In this document: positions 14,383-20,895 of the stretch, in pieces
Layout: every line of letters begins with the position of its first letter
How positions within the stretch are numbered: position 1 is the stretch's first letter
From: an uncultured Collinsella sp.
Lineage (GTDB): Bacteria > Actinomycetota > Coriobacteriia > Coriobacteriales > Coriobacteriaceae
Direction of reading: 5' to 3'
DNA length: 22,637 bases
Assembly: GCA_900544725.1 (NCBI GenBank)
Contig: UQWK01000033.1
Span: 1 to 22,637 of the forward strand
Translations under genes and position numbers: made by a program
Notes under the pieces: model-generated
What the model saw: the letters and a program-made list of their open reading frames with translations, nothing else
Told to the model about the DNA's origin: nothing
Database searches by the model: none

Positions 14383-15351
14383 ATGAACGCACACGATCTG
14401 GTCCAGGAGATCATCGAGCGCAAGGGTAAGATCGAGAACGTCTTTTGGATCGCCTGCGGCGGTTCGATGATCGACCTGATGCCGGCCAACGAGCTGCTCA
14501 AGCGCGAGGCCACCACGTTTACCTCCACGGTCTACACCGCGCGCGAGTTTTGCCTGATGGCCCCCAAGAGCCTCGGCGAGAAGTCGCTCGTCATCGCCTG
14601 TAGCCACAGCGGCAACACGCAGGAGGTCGTCGACGGTTGTGAGATGGCGCTGGCTGCCGGCGCCGAGGTCGTCGCCATGACCGACTGCGAGGGCTCCAAG
14701 ATCGACAACGGCAAGTGGACCACCTGGGTCTACCCGTGGGGCGAGGGCGTGTCGCAGGCCGAGGTGCCGCAGGGCATCGGCGCTCTGATTGCCGCCGAGC
14801 TGCTCGACCAGCAGGAGGGCTACGAGGCGCTTGCCGACATGTACGAGGGTCTTAAGCAGATGGACGCACTGCTGCCCGCCGCCCGCGAGAAGGTAAACGC
14901 CGAGCTGGGCGCCCGCTTTGCCGAGCTTTGCCAGCAGCACAAGTTCTTCTACATCCTGGGTTCCGGCCCCAACTTTAGCCAGACCTACGCCATGGCCATC
15001 TGCTCGCTCATGGAGATGCAGTGGCAGCACTGCTGCTACATCCACTCCGGTGAGTACTTCCACGGCCCCTTCGAGGCCACCGAGCCCGGCGTGTTCTACT
15101 TTGTGCAGCTTGGCGCGGGAGAGTGCCGTCCCATGGAGGAGCGTGCGCTTGCGTTCCTCAACACGCACACCGACACGATCATGGTGCTCGACGCGCTCGA
15201 GTACGGCGTGGGTGAGGTGCCCGCCAGCGTGCGTTCGTTCCTGGAGCCGATCTTCTTCTACGCGATGAGCTGCGAGCTGCGCGCCGCCCGCGGCAAGGTC
15301 TTCGACCACAGCCCCGAGGTTCGTCGCTACATGGGCATCGAGCAGTACTAA
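14383..15351 (+). CDS. SIS-domain protein SIS3, fructosamine-6-phosphate deglycase-like
   Basis: A 322-residue two-SIS-domain protein. The phosphosugar loops are ACGGSMID (24-31) and SHSGNTQE (74-81); the catalytic segment HSGEYFHGPFE has Glu224 intact, as in E. coli FrlB (ESGEFRHGPLE). It ends RRYMGIEQY. It is more distant from SIS1 and SIS2 than they are from each other (no WKL ending), so it may act on a different glycated amine. The expected reaction is cleavage of an Amadori-product 6-phosphate to glucose-6-phosphate and amine in the cytosol. The ribosome-binding site GGGAGGA lies nine bases before the start. It has its own promoter and paired operators and is controlled separately from the PTS. 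No transporter sits next to it, so it would rely on the PTS at 4432-7036 or on another one. Confidence 0.85.
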   Translation: MNAHDLVQEIIERKGKIENVFWIACGGSMIDLMPANELLKREATTFTSTVYTAREFCLMAPKSLGEKSLVIACSHSGNTQEVVDGCEMALAAGAEVVAMTDCEGSKIDNGKWTTWVYPWGEGVSQAEVPQGIGALIAAELLDQQEGYEALADMYEGLKQMDALLPAAREKVNAELGARFAELCQQHKFFYILGSGPNFSQTYAMAICSLMEMQWQHCCYIHSGEYFHGPFEATEPGVFYFVQLGAGECRPMEERALAFLNTHTDTIMVLDALEYGVGEVPASVRSFLEPIFFYAMSCELRAARGKVFDHSPEVRRYMGIEQY

Positions 15352-15400
15352 GTAACGGGAAAACCATTCACCTTCGATTCGCAAGGGCACTGCGTGAGTC

Positions 15401-15443
15401 AAAAAAAGCGGGCCGCGCCGGGGATTTCCGGCGCGGCCCGCTT
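15401..15443. terminator. Bidirectional terminator between SIS3 and the dehydrogenase gene
   Basis: A perfect 16-bp stem (15406-15421 with 15428-15443, core GGGCCGCGCCGG) has a 6-base loop. A run of seven A residues on its left gives a U tract for transcripts coming from the minus-strand dehydrogenase gene; on the plus strand the T run is only two bases. Confidence 0.9.
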
Positions 15444-15485
15444 GGTATCGCGCATAGATTCGCGAGGTGTTGTGGCAACCGACGC

Positions 15486-16463
15486 TTACTTTGCGTCGTA
15501 GGCCTCGGCGTCCCACCAGTCGAGCTGGGCGATGTTGTCGCGAATGTGCTGGCAGCTCTTGTGGAAGCCCTCGAGCTCGTGCTCGGACAGGTCGAGCGTG
15601 TAGACCTCCTCGACGCCCTCGGCACCGATTACGCACGGCAGGGAGGTGAAGATGCCCTCCTCGCCATACTGGCCGGTCATAAGCGTAGAGGCCGAAAGCA
15701 CGGCATGCTCGTTATGCAGCACAGCGGCGCAAACGCGCGCGGCGGAGTTGGCGACGGCGTACTCGGTGCACTGTTTGCCCTGGTAGGTTACGTAGCCGCC
15801 CTTGCGTGCGAGCTCCTCGACCTCCATGTGGTCAAAGGCGTACTTGTCGGGGTTCTCGGCCTGAAGCTCGTTAAGGCTCTTGCCGGCGATGGTTGCGGCC
15901 TTAAAGGCGGCCAGCTGGCTAAAGCCGTGCTCGCCGATCATGTAGGCGTCGATGGACTTGGGGCTCACGCCGACCTTCTTGGAGATCTCGGTGCGCAGGC
16001 GGGCGGAGTCCAGGCCGCAGCCCGAGCCGATGATCTTCTTGGGATCGTAGCCGGTCAGGTGCCACAGCTCGGTGCACACGACGTCGCAGGGGTTGGAGAT
16101 GCTCACGAAGATGCCATCAAAGCCGGCGTCGACGATGCGCTTGGCAAAGGTGCGGGCGGCGTCGGTGGTAAAGAACAGCTCGCCGTCGCGGTTGCCGGCG
16201 GCCAGCGCGACCTTGCCGGCGGCGTTGACGATGACGTCGCAGCAGGCAAGCTCCTCGTAGTGGTCGTAGCAGTTGACGATCTTGGTGTTGTACGGGACAA
16301 ACGAAAGGGAGTCGCGCAGGTCCTGGACCTCGGACGTCACCTTGGCCTGGTTGATATCGCACAGGTACAGCTCATCGGCAATGCCCTGCATGAGCAGACT
16401 GTTGGCAACATGTGCTCCTACGTGGCCCTGGCCGACCACACCGATCTTACGCGTCTGGTACAT
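15486..16463 (-). CDS. L-2-hydroxyisocaproate / L-lactate dehydrogenase family protein
   Basis: A 325-residue NAD-dependent 2-hydroxyacid dehydrogenase of the LDH/MDH fold. ATG 16463 (MYQTRKIGVV) is chosen because GAAAGGA lies seven bases upstream. Visible are GQGHVG (11-16), Asp36 for NAD, SNPCDVV (123-129), the LDSAR segment with Asp152 and Arg155, and GEHG with catalytic His179. The substrate loop reads AAGKVALAAGNRDGE and lacks the AGANQKPGETR pattern of true lactate dehydrogenase. It looks closer to the GNIKLQ loop of Lactobacillus L-2-hydroxyisocaproate dehydrogenase, as do ARKGG and the overall end. It probably reduces bulkier 2-oxo acids to hydroxy acids and recycles NADH. It has its own promoter (TACAAT at 16501-16506, minus strand) and a strong terminator. 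Confidence 0.88.
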   Translation of the reverse strand: MYQTRKIGVVGQGHVGAHVANSLLMQGIADELYLCDINQAKVTSEVQDLRDSLSFVPYNTKIVNCYDHYEELACCDVIVNAAGKVALAAGNRDGELFFTTDAARTFAKRIVDAGFDGIFVSISNPCDVVCTELWHLTGYDPKKIIGSGCGLDSARLRTEISKKVGVSPKSIDAYMIGEHGFSQLAAFKAATIAGKSLNELQAENPDKYAFDHMEVEELARKGGYVTYQGKQCTEYAVANSAARVCAAVLHNEHAVLSASTLMTGQYGEEGIFTSLPCVIGAEGVEEVYTLDLSEHELEGFHKSCQHIRDNIAQLDWWDAEAYDAK

Positions 16464-16500
16464 ATATGTATCCTTTCGGCCGAGTTTTTCGCGTCGAACC

Positions 16501-16506
16501 ATTGTA
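16501..16506 (-). promoter_or_regulatory. -10 box of the dehydrogenase promoter
   Basis: On the minus strand TACAAT lies 38 bases upstream of the chosen ATG. The -35 match is poor (about CTAGCA at 17 bases). Confidence 0.45.
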
Positions 16507-16673
16507 GCGTCCTGCTGCCACTTTGCTAGGCTAAAGCGCCATAGATTTTTGGGCATGCCTTAATCTCTACTTTTGGAGTGATTTGGGCCGCTGACGGCAT
16601 CGCTGGGCGATATGCTCGCGCGGATGGGGCCGCTCGTTGTACCATAGCTGCAACTGACTCGTAAGGAGCATCC

Positions 16674-17600
16674 ATGCCCATTCGCATCCCCGACGCCCTC
16701 CCTGCCGCCGCGCAGCTCGAGAGCGAGAACATCTTTGTCATGACCGAGTACCGCGCGCTGCACCAGGACATCCGTCCGCTGCGCGTGCTCATCCTCAACC
16801 TCATGCCCACCAAGATCGCCACCGAGACGCAGATCATGCGCAAGCTCTCCAACACGCCGCTGCAGGTGGAGGTGGACCTGCTGCGCACCAAGACGCACGA
16901 GGCCACGCACGTAAGCGCCGGCCACCTGGAGACGTTCTACCGCACGTTCGACGACATCCGCGACATCCACTACGACGGCCTGATCATCACGGGCGCGCCG
17001 GTGGAACAGATGCCGTTCGAGGAGGTCGACTACTGGCCCGAGCTCTGCCAGATTATGGATTGGTCCACCACGCACGTGCACTCTACGCTGCACATTTGTT
17101 GGGGCGCGCAGGCGGGCCTGTATCACCACTACGGTATCCAGAAGCACGACCTGCCGGCAAAGGCGAGCGGCGTGTTCGAGCATTATCTGGTGAAGCCTCA
17201 AAGCCCGCTGGTTCGCGGCTTTGACGACCGTTTCTATGCCGTGCATTCGCGCAACACCGATGTGCGCCGTGAGGACGTGGAGGCCGAGCCGCAGCTTGAG
17301 GTTGTGGCCGTGTCCGACGAGGTGGGCCTGTACATCGTCAAGTCGACCGACAGCCGTCGCTTCTTTGTATTTGGGCATCCCGAGTACGATACCGACACGC
17401 TGCGCCTGGAGTACGAGCGCGACGTGAAACGCGGCCTCAACCCTCAAGTGCCGGCGCATTACTTCCCAGGTGACGACCCCACCGCCGAGCCGCGCAACGT
17501 CTGGCGCAGCCAGGCTCAGTTGCTCTACACCAACTGGCTCAACTACTACGTCTACCAGACCACACCCTACGACCTGGCCCGAGCCGGCGAGGAGCACTAG
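16674..17600 (+). CDS. metA: Homoserine O-acyltransferase MetA, predicted acetyl-CoA type
   Basis: A 308-residue enzyme of methionine synthesis that activates homoserine by acylation in the cytosol. The length and numbering fit the family exactly: Cys142 nucleophile in HICWGAQAG, His235 in FVFGHPEYD and Glu237. Residue 111 is Glu, in ITGAPVEQMPFEEVDYW. Published work on MetA links Glu at this position to acetyl-CoA use and Gly to succinyl-CoA, so the product is probably O-acetylhomoserine despite the usual name homoserine O-succinyltransferase. The ribosome-binding site AAGGAG lies five bases before ATG. It converges on the cyclo-ligase gene with only 23 bases between the stops. No SAM or T-box leader could be seen in the 210-base region upstream. 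Confidence 0.96.
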   Translation: MPIRIPDALPAAAQLESENIFVMTEYRALHQDIRPLRVLILNLMPTKIATETQIMRKLSNTPLQVEVDLLRTKTHEATHVSAGHLETFYRTFDDIRDIHYDGLIITGAPVEQMPFEEVDYWPELCQIMDWSTTHVHSTLHICWGAQAGLYHHYGIQKHDLPAKASGVFEHYLVKPQSPLVRGFDDRFYAVHSRNTDVRREDVEAEPQLEVVAVSDEVGLYIVKSTDSRRFFVFGHPEYDTDTLRLEYERDVKRGLNPQVPAHYFPGDDPTAEPRNVWRSQAQLLYTNWLNYYVYQTTPYDLARAGEEH

Positions 17601-17623
17601 GCTGCCGGGAGGCACGCTGGCAT

Positions 17624-18220
17624 TTAGGCGCTGACGATGTGGGGTAGCGGCAGGTCGTGGGCGTCGGTGGGAACGTGGTCGACACGCTGCTCGTCAAAGG
17701 CGATGCCGACGATTTGGCATTCAGATGCAACTGTGGGCAGGTAGCGGTCATAGCAGCCTCCGCCGTAGCCCAGGCGCGCGCCGGTGCGGTCGAAAGCCAC
17801 GAGCGGCACGACAACCATGTCGAGCTCGGCGGCGGGCACGATGGGGAAGTGGTCGCTGTCGACGTCCGTGGCTGCGAAGGCTCGCGTGGGGTGGGCGATA
17901 AACGGGGCCTCGGATGCATCGCCGGCAGAGACCGCCCGCATGCACATGCGCTGGCCGCATGCGGCGGCGTCGCTTGCCGAGAACATGCACGGATAGGCCA
18001 CGCGCCAGCCGCGTTTGGCGGCCGCAGCGGCAAACGCGGCGGGGTCGACTTCGGAACCCATGGCGGCATAGACGGCAACGGTGCGTTGGCCCGCAGCGCC
18101 GCTGGACTCCATCAGCTCAACAAGCCGCGCGCATACAACAGCGGACTTTGCCGCCCGCACATCCAAATCAAGAGCATCGCGCCGAGCAATCACCGCCCGC
18201 CGCAACTCAGCCTTATCCAT
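17624..18220 (-). CDS. 5-formyltetrahydrofolate cyclo-ligase
   Basis: A 198-residue protein. ATG 18220 (MDKAELRRAVIARRDAL) is chosen as start because this is where the family normally begins and GAGG lies five bases before it; an upstream TTG would add nine residues. The family signature GYGGGCYDRYLP, which forms the ATP/substrate loop, is followed by VGIAFDEQRVDHVPTDAHDLPL. The enzyme uses ATP to convert 5-formyl-THF to 5,10-methenyl-THF, returning a stored folate to the one-carbon pool. It is convergent with metA, which needs methyl-folate downstream; this may be chance. Upstream lie GGGACAGG-type words and a degenerate REP-like copy. Confidence 0.93.
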   Translation of the reverse strand: MDKAELRRAVIARRDALDLDVRAAKSAVVCARLVELMESSGAAGQRTVAVYAAMGSEVDPAAFAAAAAKRGWRVAYPCMFSASDAAACGQRMCMRAVSAGDASEAPFIAHPTRAFAATDVDSDHFPIVPAAELDMVVVPLVAFDRTGARLGYGGGCYDRYLPTVASECQIVGIAFDEQRVDHVPTDAHDLPLPHIVSA

Positions 18221-18307
18221 CCCAGCCTCATCTCCCGAACCTACCAAAAAGGGACAGGTTTATTTTGGCAGGTTTTATCTGGGCAAACGCGATATGGGCA
18301 GTAAAGC

Positions 18308-18353
18308 CACCGCAAATATGCCTGCGAACTGCGCCCTTTGTGGTTGTTTGGGC
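18308..18353 (+). repeat. Degenerate REP-like copy, left flank of hicAB
   Basis: This 46-base segment matches 19052-19098 at about 37 of 47 aligned positions in the same orientation, including GAACTGCGCCC and GTTTGGGC. It resembles a decayed ACCACCACAAAGG...CCTTTGTGGTGGT palindrome. A GGGACAGG-containing stretch (18251-18285) lies just to its left. Confidence 0.6.
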
Positions 18354-18366
18354 CTATGCGTTAATG

Positions 18367-18696
18367 CTATAACGCCGCAGCGATTGCTTCAGTCACAAAC
18401 TTATTGAGTGACTCACCCTTCTTTGCCGCTGCCAGCGCTGCTTGCTTGTGGAGCTCAGAGCCCGTTCTTACGTTGAACGAGCCCTTAAAAGCCCGCTCGG
18501 GTTCCTTGCCCTTCTCGGCGCAAAACTCAAGGTAATCGTCGACGGCGTCGTGGAAGCATTGCTCCACTTCTTCAGCCGTGGAGCCTTCAAATACGATTGC
18601 GTCCCTAATGCCGGTGACCATACCTGTTAGCACATGCTGTTCGGCATCGAACTCGACTGGGGCGAAATAACCCTTGTATGCCAAAACGTTACTCAT
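18367..18696 (-). CDS. hicB: HicB-family antitoxin
   Basis: A 109-residue antitoxin starting at ATG 18696 (MSNVLAYKGY), six bases after GGAGGT; a farther in-frame ATG at 18711 has no better site. The N-terminal part is the partial RNase-H-like HicB domain (YKGYFAPVEFDAEQHVLTGMV...TAEEVEQCFHDAVDDYLEFC). The C-terminal part (SFNVRTGSELHKQAALAAAKKGESLNKFVTEAI) is a ribbon-helix-helix DNA-binding domain. It neutralises HicA and represses the pair's promoter. The start overlaps the hicA stop as ATGAGTAA, which ties translation of both. Confidence 0.93.
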   Translation of the reverse strand: MSNVLAYKGYFAPVEFDAEQHVLTGMVTGIRDAIVFEGSTAEEVEQCFHDAVDDYLEFCAEKGKEPERAFKGSFNVRTGSELHKQAALAAAKKGESLNKFVTEAIAAAL

Positions 18697-18952
18697 GACT
18701 ACCTCCGACATCTTGCAGAAATCGAACGATGTTTCGAATGGTCCCCGCTGTCAATTCGTCAGATGGATGTGGCGCGTGCATTACGAACATCCTGCCATCT
18801 GATGGCCTGTAGAAGCGAACGCGCGATCCGGATGTCTTGCCTTTGTTGTCCATTTCAAAGCCATATGAAGCCATGACTTTTAAAAAATCGGTATACCGAT
18901 ACGTCGAAGGGCAGCTAAGCAGTTGGGCGATGAGTTTATCGGTCCGAGTCAT
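18689..18952 (-). CDS. hicA: HicA-family toxin, mRNA interferase
   Basis: An 87-residue toxin starting at ATG 18952, with GAGG four bases upstream. It has the small double-stranded-RNA-binding-like fold of HicA: DFLKVMASYGFEMDNKGKTSGSRVRFYRP followed by MHAPHPSDELTAGTIRNIVRFL. This matches the HicA subgroup with GSRVRF and H-x-PHP motifs. HicA proteins cut mRNA and tmRNA in the cytosol when HicB is lost. The toxin gene comes first and overlaps the antitoxin gene by eight bases, the usual hicAB order. The pair is flanked by related repeat copies, which suggests an acquired cassette. Confidence 0.93.
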   Translation of the reverse strand: MTRTDKLIAQLLSCPSTYRYTDFLKVMASYGFEMDNKGKTSGSRVRFYRPSDGRMFVMHAPHPSDELTAGTIRNIVRFLQDVGGSHE

Positions 18953-18966
18953 CCCGCCTCACATTC

Positions 18967-18987
18967 TGCAACTATATCCTAGTTGCA
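18967..18987 (-). promoter_or_regulatory. Palindromic operator of the hicAB promoter
   Basis: TGCAACTA-TATCC-TAGTTGCA is a perfect inverted repeat with 8-base arms and a 5-base centre, 14 bases before the hicA start. On the minus strand TTGCAT, a 17-base spacer and TAGGAT can form a promoter whose -10 box lies inside the palindrome. It is a fitting site for the ribbon-helix-helix domain of HicB. Confidence 0.72.
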
Positions 18988-19051
18988 ATTTAGGTCCGAT
19001 GCAAGCATCCCTACTATAGAACATATGTACGTATGGAACAAGTGTTCGAAT

Positions 19052-19098
19052 CACCACAAAGGCACCTGTGAACTGCGCCCCTTTGCGGCGGTTTGGGC
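19052..19098 (+). repeat. Degenerate REP-like copy, right flank of hicAB
   Basis: Direct-repeat partner of 18308-18353. CACCACAAAGG and CCTTTGCGGCGG can pair with two mismatches, so the palindrome is partly kept. It lies between the hicAB promoter and the zinc-ribbon gene. Confidence 0.6.
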
Positions 19099-19173
19099 TG
19101 AATGTTGCGCAACAAGGGCTGCATTTTTGGGTTTACCTTCATGGTGGAAAGAATGCACCGAAAGGAGCCCGCC

Positions 19174-20832
19174 ATGTTTTGTCGTTCGTGTGGCACACCG
19201 CTTGTCGACGACGCCCTCTTTTGCCCCGTATGCGGCGCACCCGTAGCACCAGACCAGGTCGCGGCCACGCAGCAACCCCAGCCTGCCGCACCCGCTTCCC
19301 AGCAATACATGCCCGTGCAGCAGTCCGCGCGGCGCAAGCGTTCCAAGAGGCCCCTCATCGCTCTCGCCGCGGTGCTTGCCGTGGCGGCGGGTGTCGGCGG
19401 GGGAGCGCTGTTCTACTTCACCCAGATCGCGACCACGCCCATCGACGAGAAAAGCTTTCCCGACAGCGGCATGCGTGCGCTTGTCTCGACCAAATACGAC
19501 ACCAACGGTGACGGCCGCATCTCACGTGACGAAGCCAAGGCGGTGACGTCGGTCGAGCTGGACGGCGTCACGTCGACGCAGGGCCTGGGCAAGGTGTTCC
19601 CCAACGTCGTCAGCGTGGAATCCGGCGGGGACAAGCTGGTTAACCTGGACCTTTCGGGCTGCGGCGACCTTACGACGGTTGACCTCAACTCGGCGAGCAA
19701 CGTCACTGTCGTCAACCTGGACGGCTGCGACAACATCGAGAAGCTCGACCTCAAAAATGCCCAGGACCTCAAGAGCATCGACCTCTCGGGTAAAAAGAAG
19801 CTCGCAACGCTGGCGCTGCCGCAGGACACGAAGGTCAGCGGCATTAAGGACACGCAGCTCGACGAGCTGTGGCTGCCGGTGTCCTACGAAGGCACCGATA
19901 AATCGGGTCAGTACGGCGACATCTATGAGATCGAGCGCGATAAGAACGGCTATGTCACGGGGTACACGACCGCCGTCAAGCAGGGCGGCAGCATGAGCTA
20001 CAGCGTTGAGCACGATGAGTCGCACCGCGTCTCGGAGATTGAGGAGACTCGGGCGGGCGGCTACGTGAACATCAACACGTTTACGTACGACGCCGACGGC
20101 AACGTCACGCGCATCGAAGGCGATGGCGACATAAGCGACGCGTCGAGCACGACGACGTTCACGTACGACTCGGACGGAAACCTGATCGACAAGACGACCA
20201 GCGCGGGCTACGGCGAGAGCGCAAGCACCTTTGTCTATCAGGGCGGAAACCTGGTGATCGACACCGAGACCAGTCCGGCCAATCCTCGAACGGTCGTCTA
20301 TTCGTACGGCTACGACAAGGGTCGCGTGACGTCCTTTATCACGGACAGCCAGGGTGACACCGCGGGCACCAGATGGACGCTCACGCTGAACTACGAGTAC
20401 GACGAGGACGGTAACATTTCGCGCGTCTCGCCCGTGGCCTATGACACGCATGGCAACGATTACGGTTCGCTGAGCTCGTCGTTTGCCGCCGTGGATTATT
20501 CGTACATTGACGGCAAGATTGACCGAATCGAGTCCGAGCGCGGCGGCTATGCGGAGTTTTACTACGATGACCACGGTAACCTGACGTCGGTCGACGAGTA
20601 TGCCGGCAGGGGCTCGGATGCCGAGTTTGAGTTTGAGCACGAGGTCGAGTACCGTCGCTACTTCTGCAACAAGCACGAGAAGAACAAACCGGAGGAGTGG
20701 ATTCGCCTGGATTCGCAATACGACGTCGACCACGGCAGCTGGAGCAACGATTCCGATTACGGTCGCGAGTGCTTTGCGGACATGTACCGACTCAATCCGC
20801 TGACGGCCACACCGAGCCCGTTCCTCAAGTAG
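19174..20832 (+). CDS. Membrane-anchored zinc-ribbon, EF-hand and YD-repeat-like protein
   Basis: A 552-residue protein. ATG 19174 is chosen because AAAGGAG lies six bases upstream and the zinc ribbon starts there. Order: zinc ribbon with Cys3, Cys6, Cys17, Cys20; a Gln/Pro/Ala linker (27-52); basic RRKRSKR; one membrane segment (about 60-83); a canonical EF-hand/dockerin-like loop DTNGDGRISRDE (109-120); leucine-rich-like repeats (about 155-216: LVNLDLSGCGDL, VVNLDGCDNIEKLDL, SIDLSGKKKL); then YD/RHS-like strands (FTYDADGNVTRI, FTYDSDGNLIDK, YEYDEDGNISRV, FYYDDHGNLTSV) to the end. With no signal peptide, the ribbon is probably cytosolic and the rest outside. No enzyme motif is seen; function is unknown. 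It may bind calcium or a surface partner. Confidence 0.8.
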   Translation: MFCRSCGTPLVDDALFCPVCGAPVAPDQVAATQQPQPAAPASQQYMPVQQSARRKRSKRPLIALAAVLAVAAGVGGGALFYFTQIATTPIDEKSFPDSGMRALVSTKYDTNGDGRISRDEAKAVTSVELDGVTSTQGLGKVFPNVVSVESGGDKLVNLDLSGCGDLTTVDLNSASNVTVVNLDGCDNIEKLDLKNAQDLKSIDLSGKKKLATLALPQDTKVSGIKDTQLDELWLPVSYEGTDKSGQYGDIYEIERDKNGYVTGYTTAVKQGGSMSYSVEHDESHRVSEIEETRAGGYVNINTFTYDADGNVTRIEGDGDISDASSTTTFTYDSDGNLIDKTTSAGYGESASTFVYQGGNLVIDTETSPANPRTVVYSYGYDKGRVTSFITDSQGDTAGTRWTLTLNYEYDEDGNISRVSPVAYDTHGNDYGSLSSSFAAVDYSYIDGKIDRIESERGGYAEFYYDDHGNLTSVDEYAGRGSDAEFEFEHEVEYRRYFCNKHEKNKPEEWIRLDSQYDVDHGSWSNDSDYGRECFADMYRLNPLTATPSPFLK

Positions 20833-20844
20833 CGGCCCGCCCGC

Positions 20845-20883
20845 AAACCACCACAAAGGGGACAGGCACCTTTGTGGTGGTTT
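20845..20883. repeat. REP-like palindrome, bidirectional terminator
   Basis: AAACCACCACAAAGG (20845-20859) and its exact complement (20869-20883) form a 15-bp stem around GGACAGGCA, followed by TT. It lies between two convergent genes and is the best-preserved copy of the family also seen at 988-1029. Confidence 0.88.
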
Positions 20884-20895
20884 TTGCTTTGTGCG

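Noticed and set aside
16464..16673. SAM riboswitch or T-box leader before metA
   Set aside because: The region is short, holds the divergent dehydrogenase promoter, and shows neither conserved riboswitch core nor T-box sequence that I can recognise.
19038..19056. GTGTTCGAATCAC looks like the T-arm of a tRNA, possibly a remnant attachment site beside hicAB
   Set aside because: Only three base pairs close the arm, and no acceptor, D or anticodon arm is found upstream; chance or an old remnant cannot be told apart.
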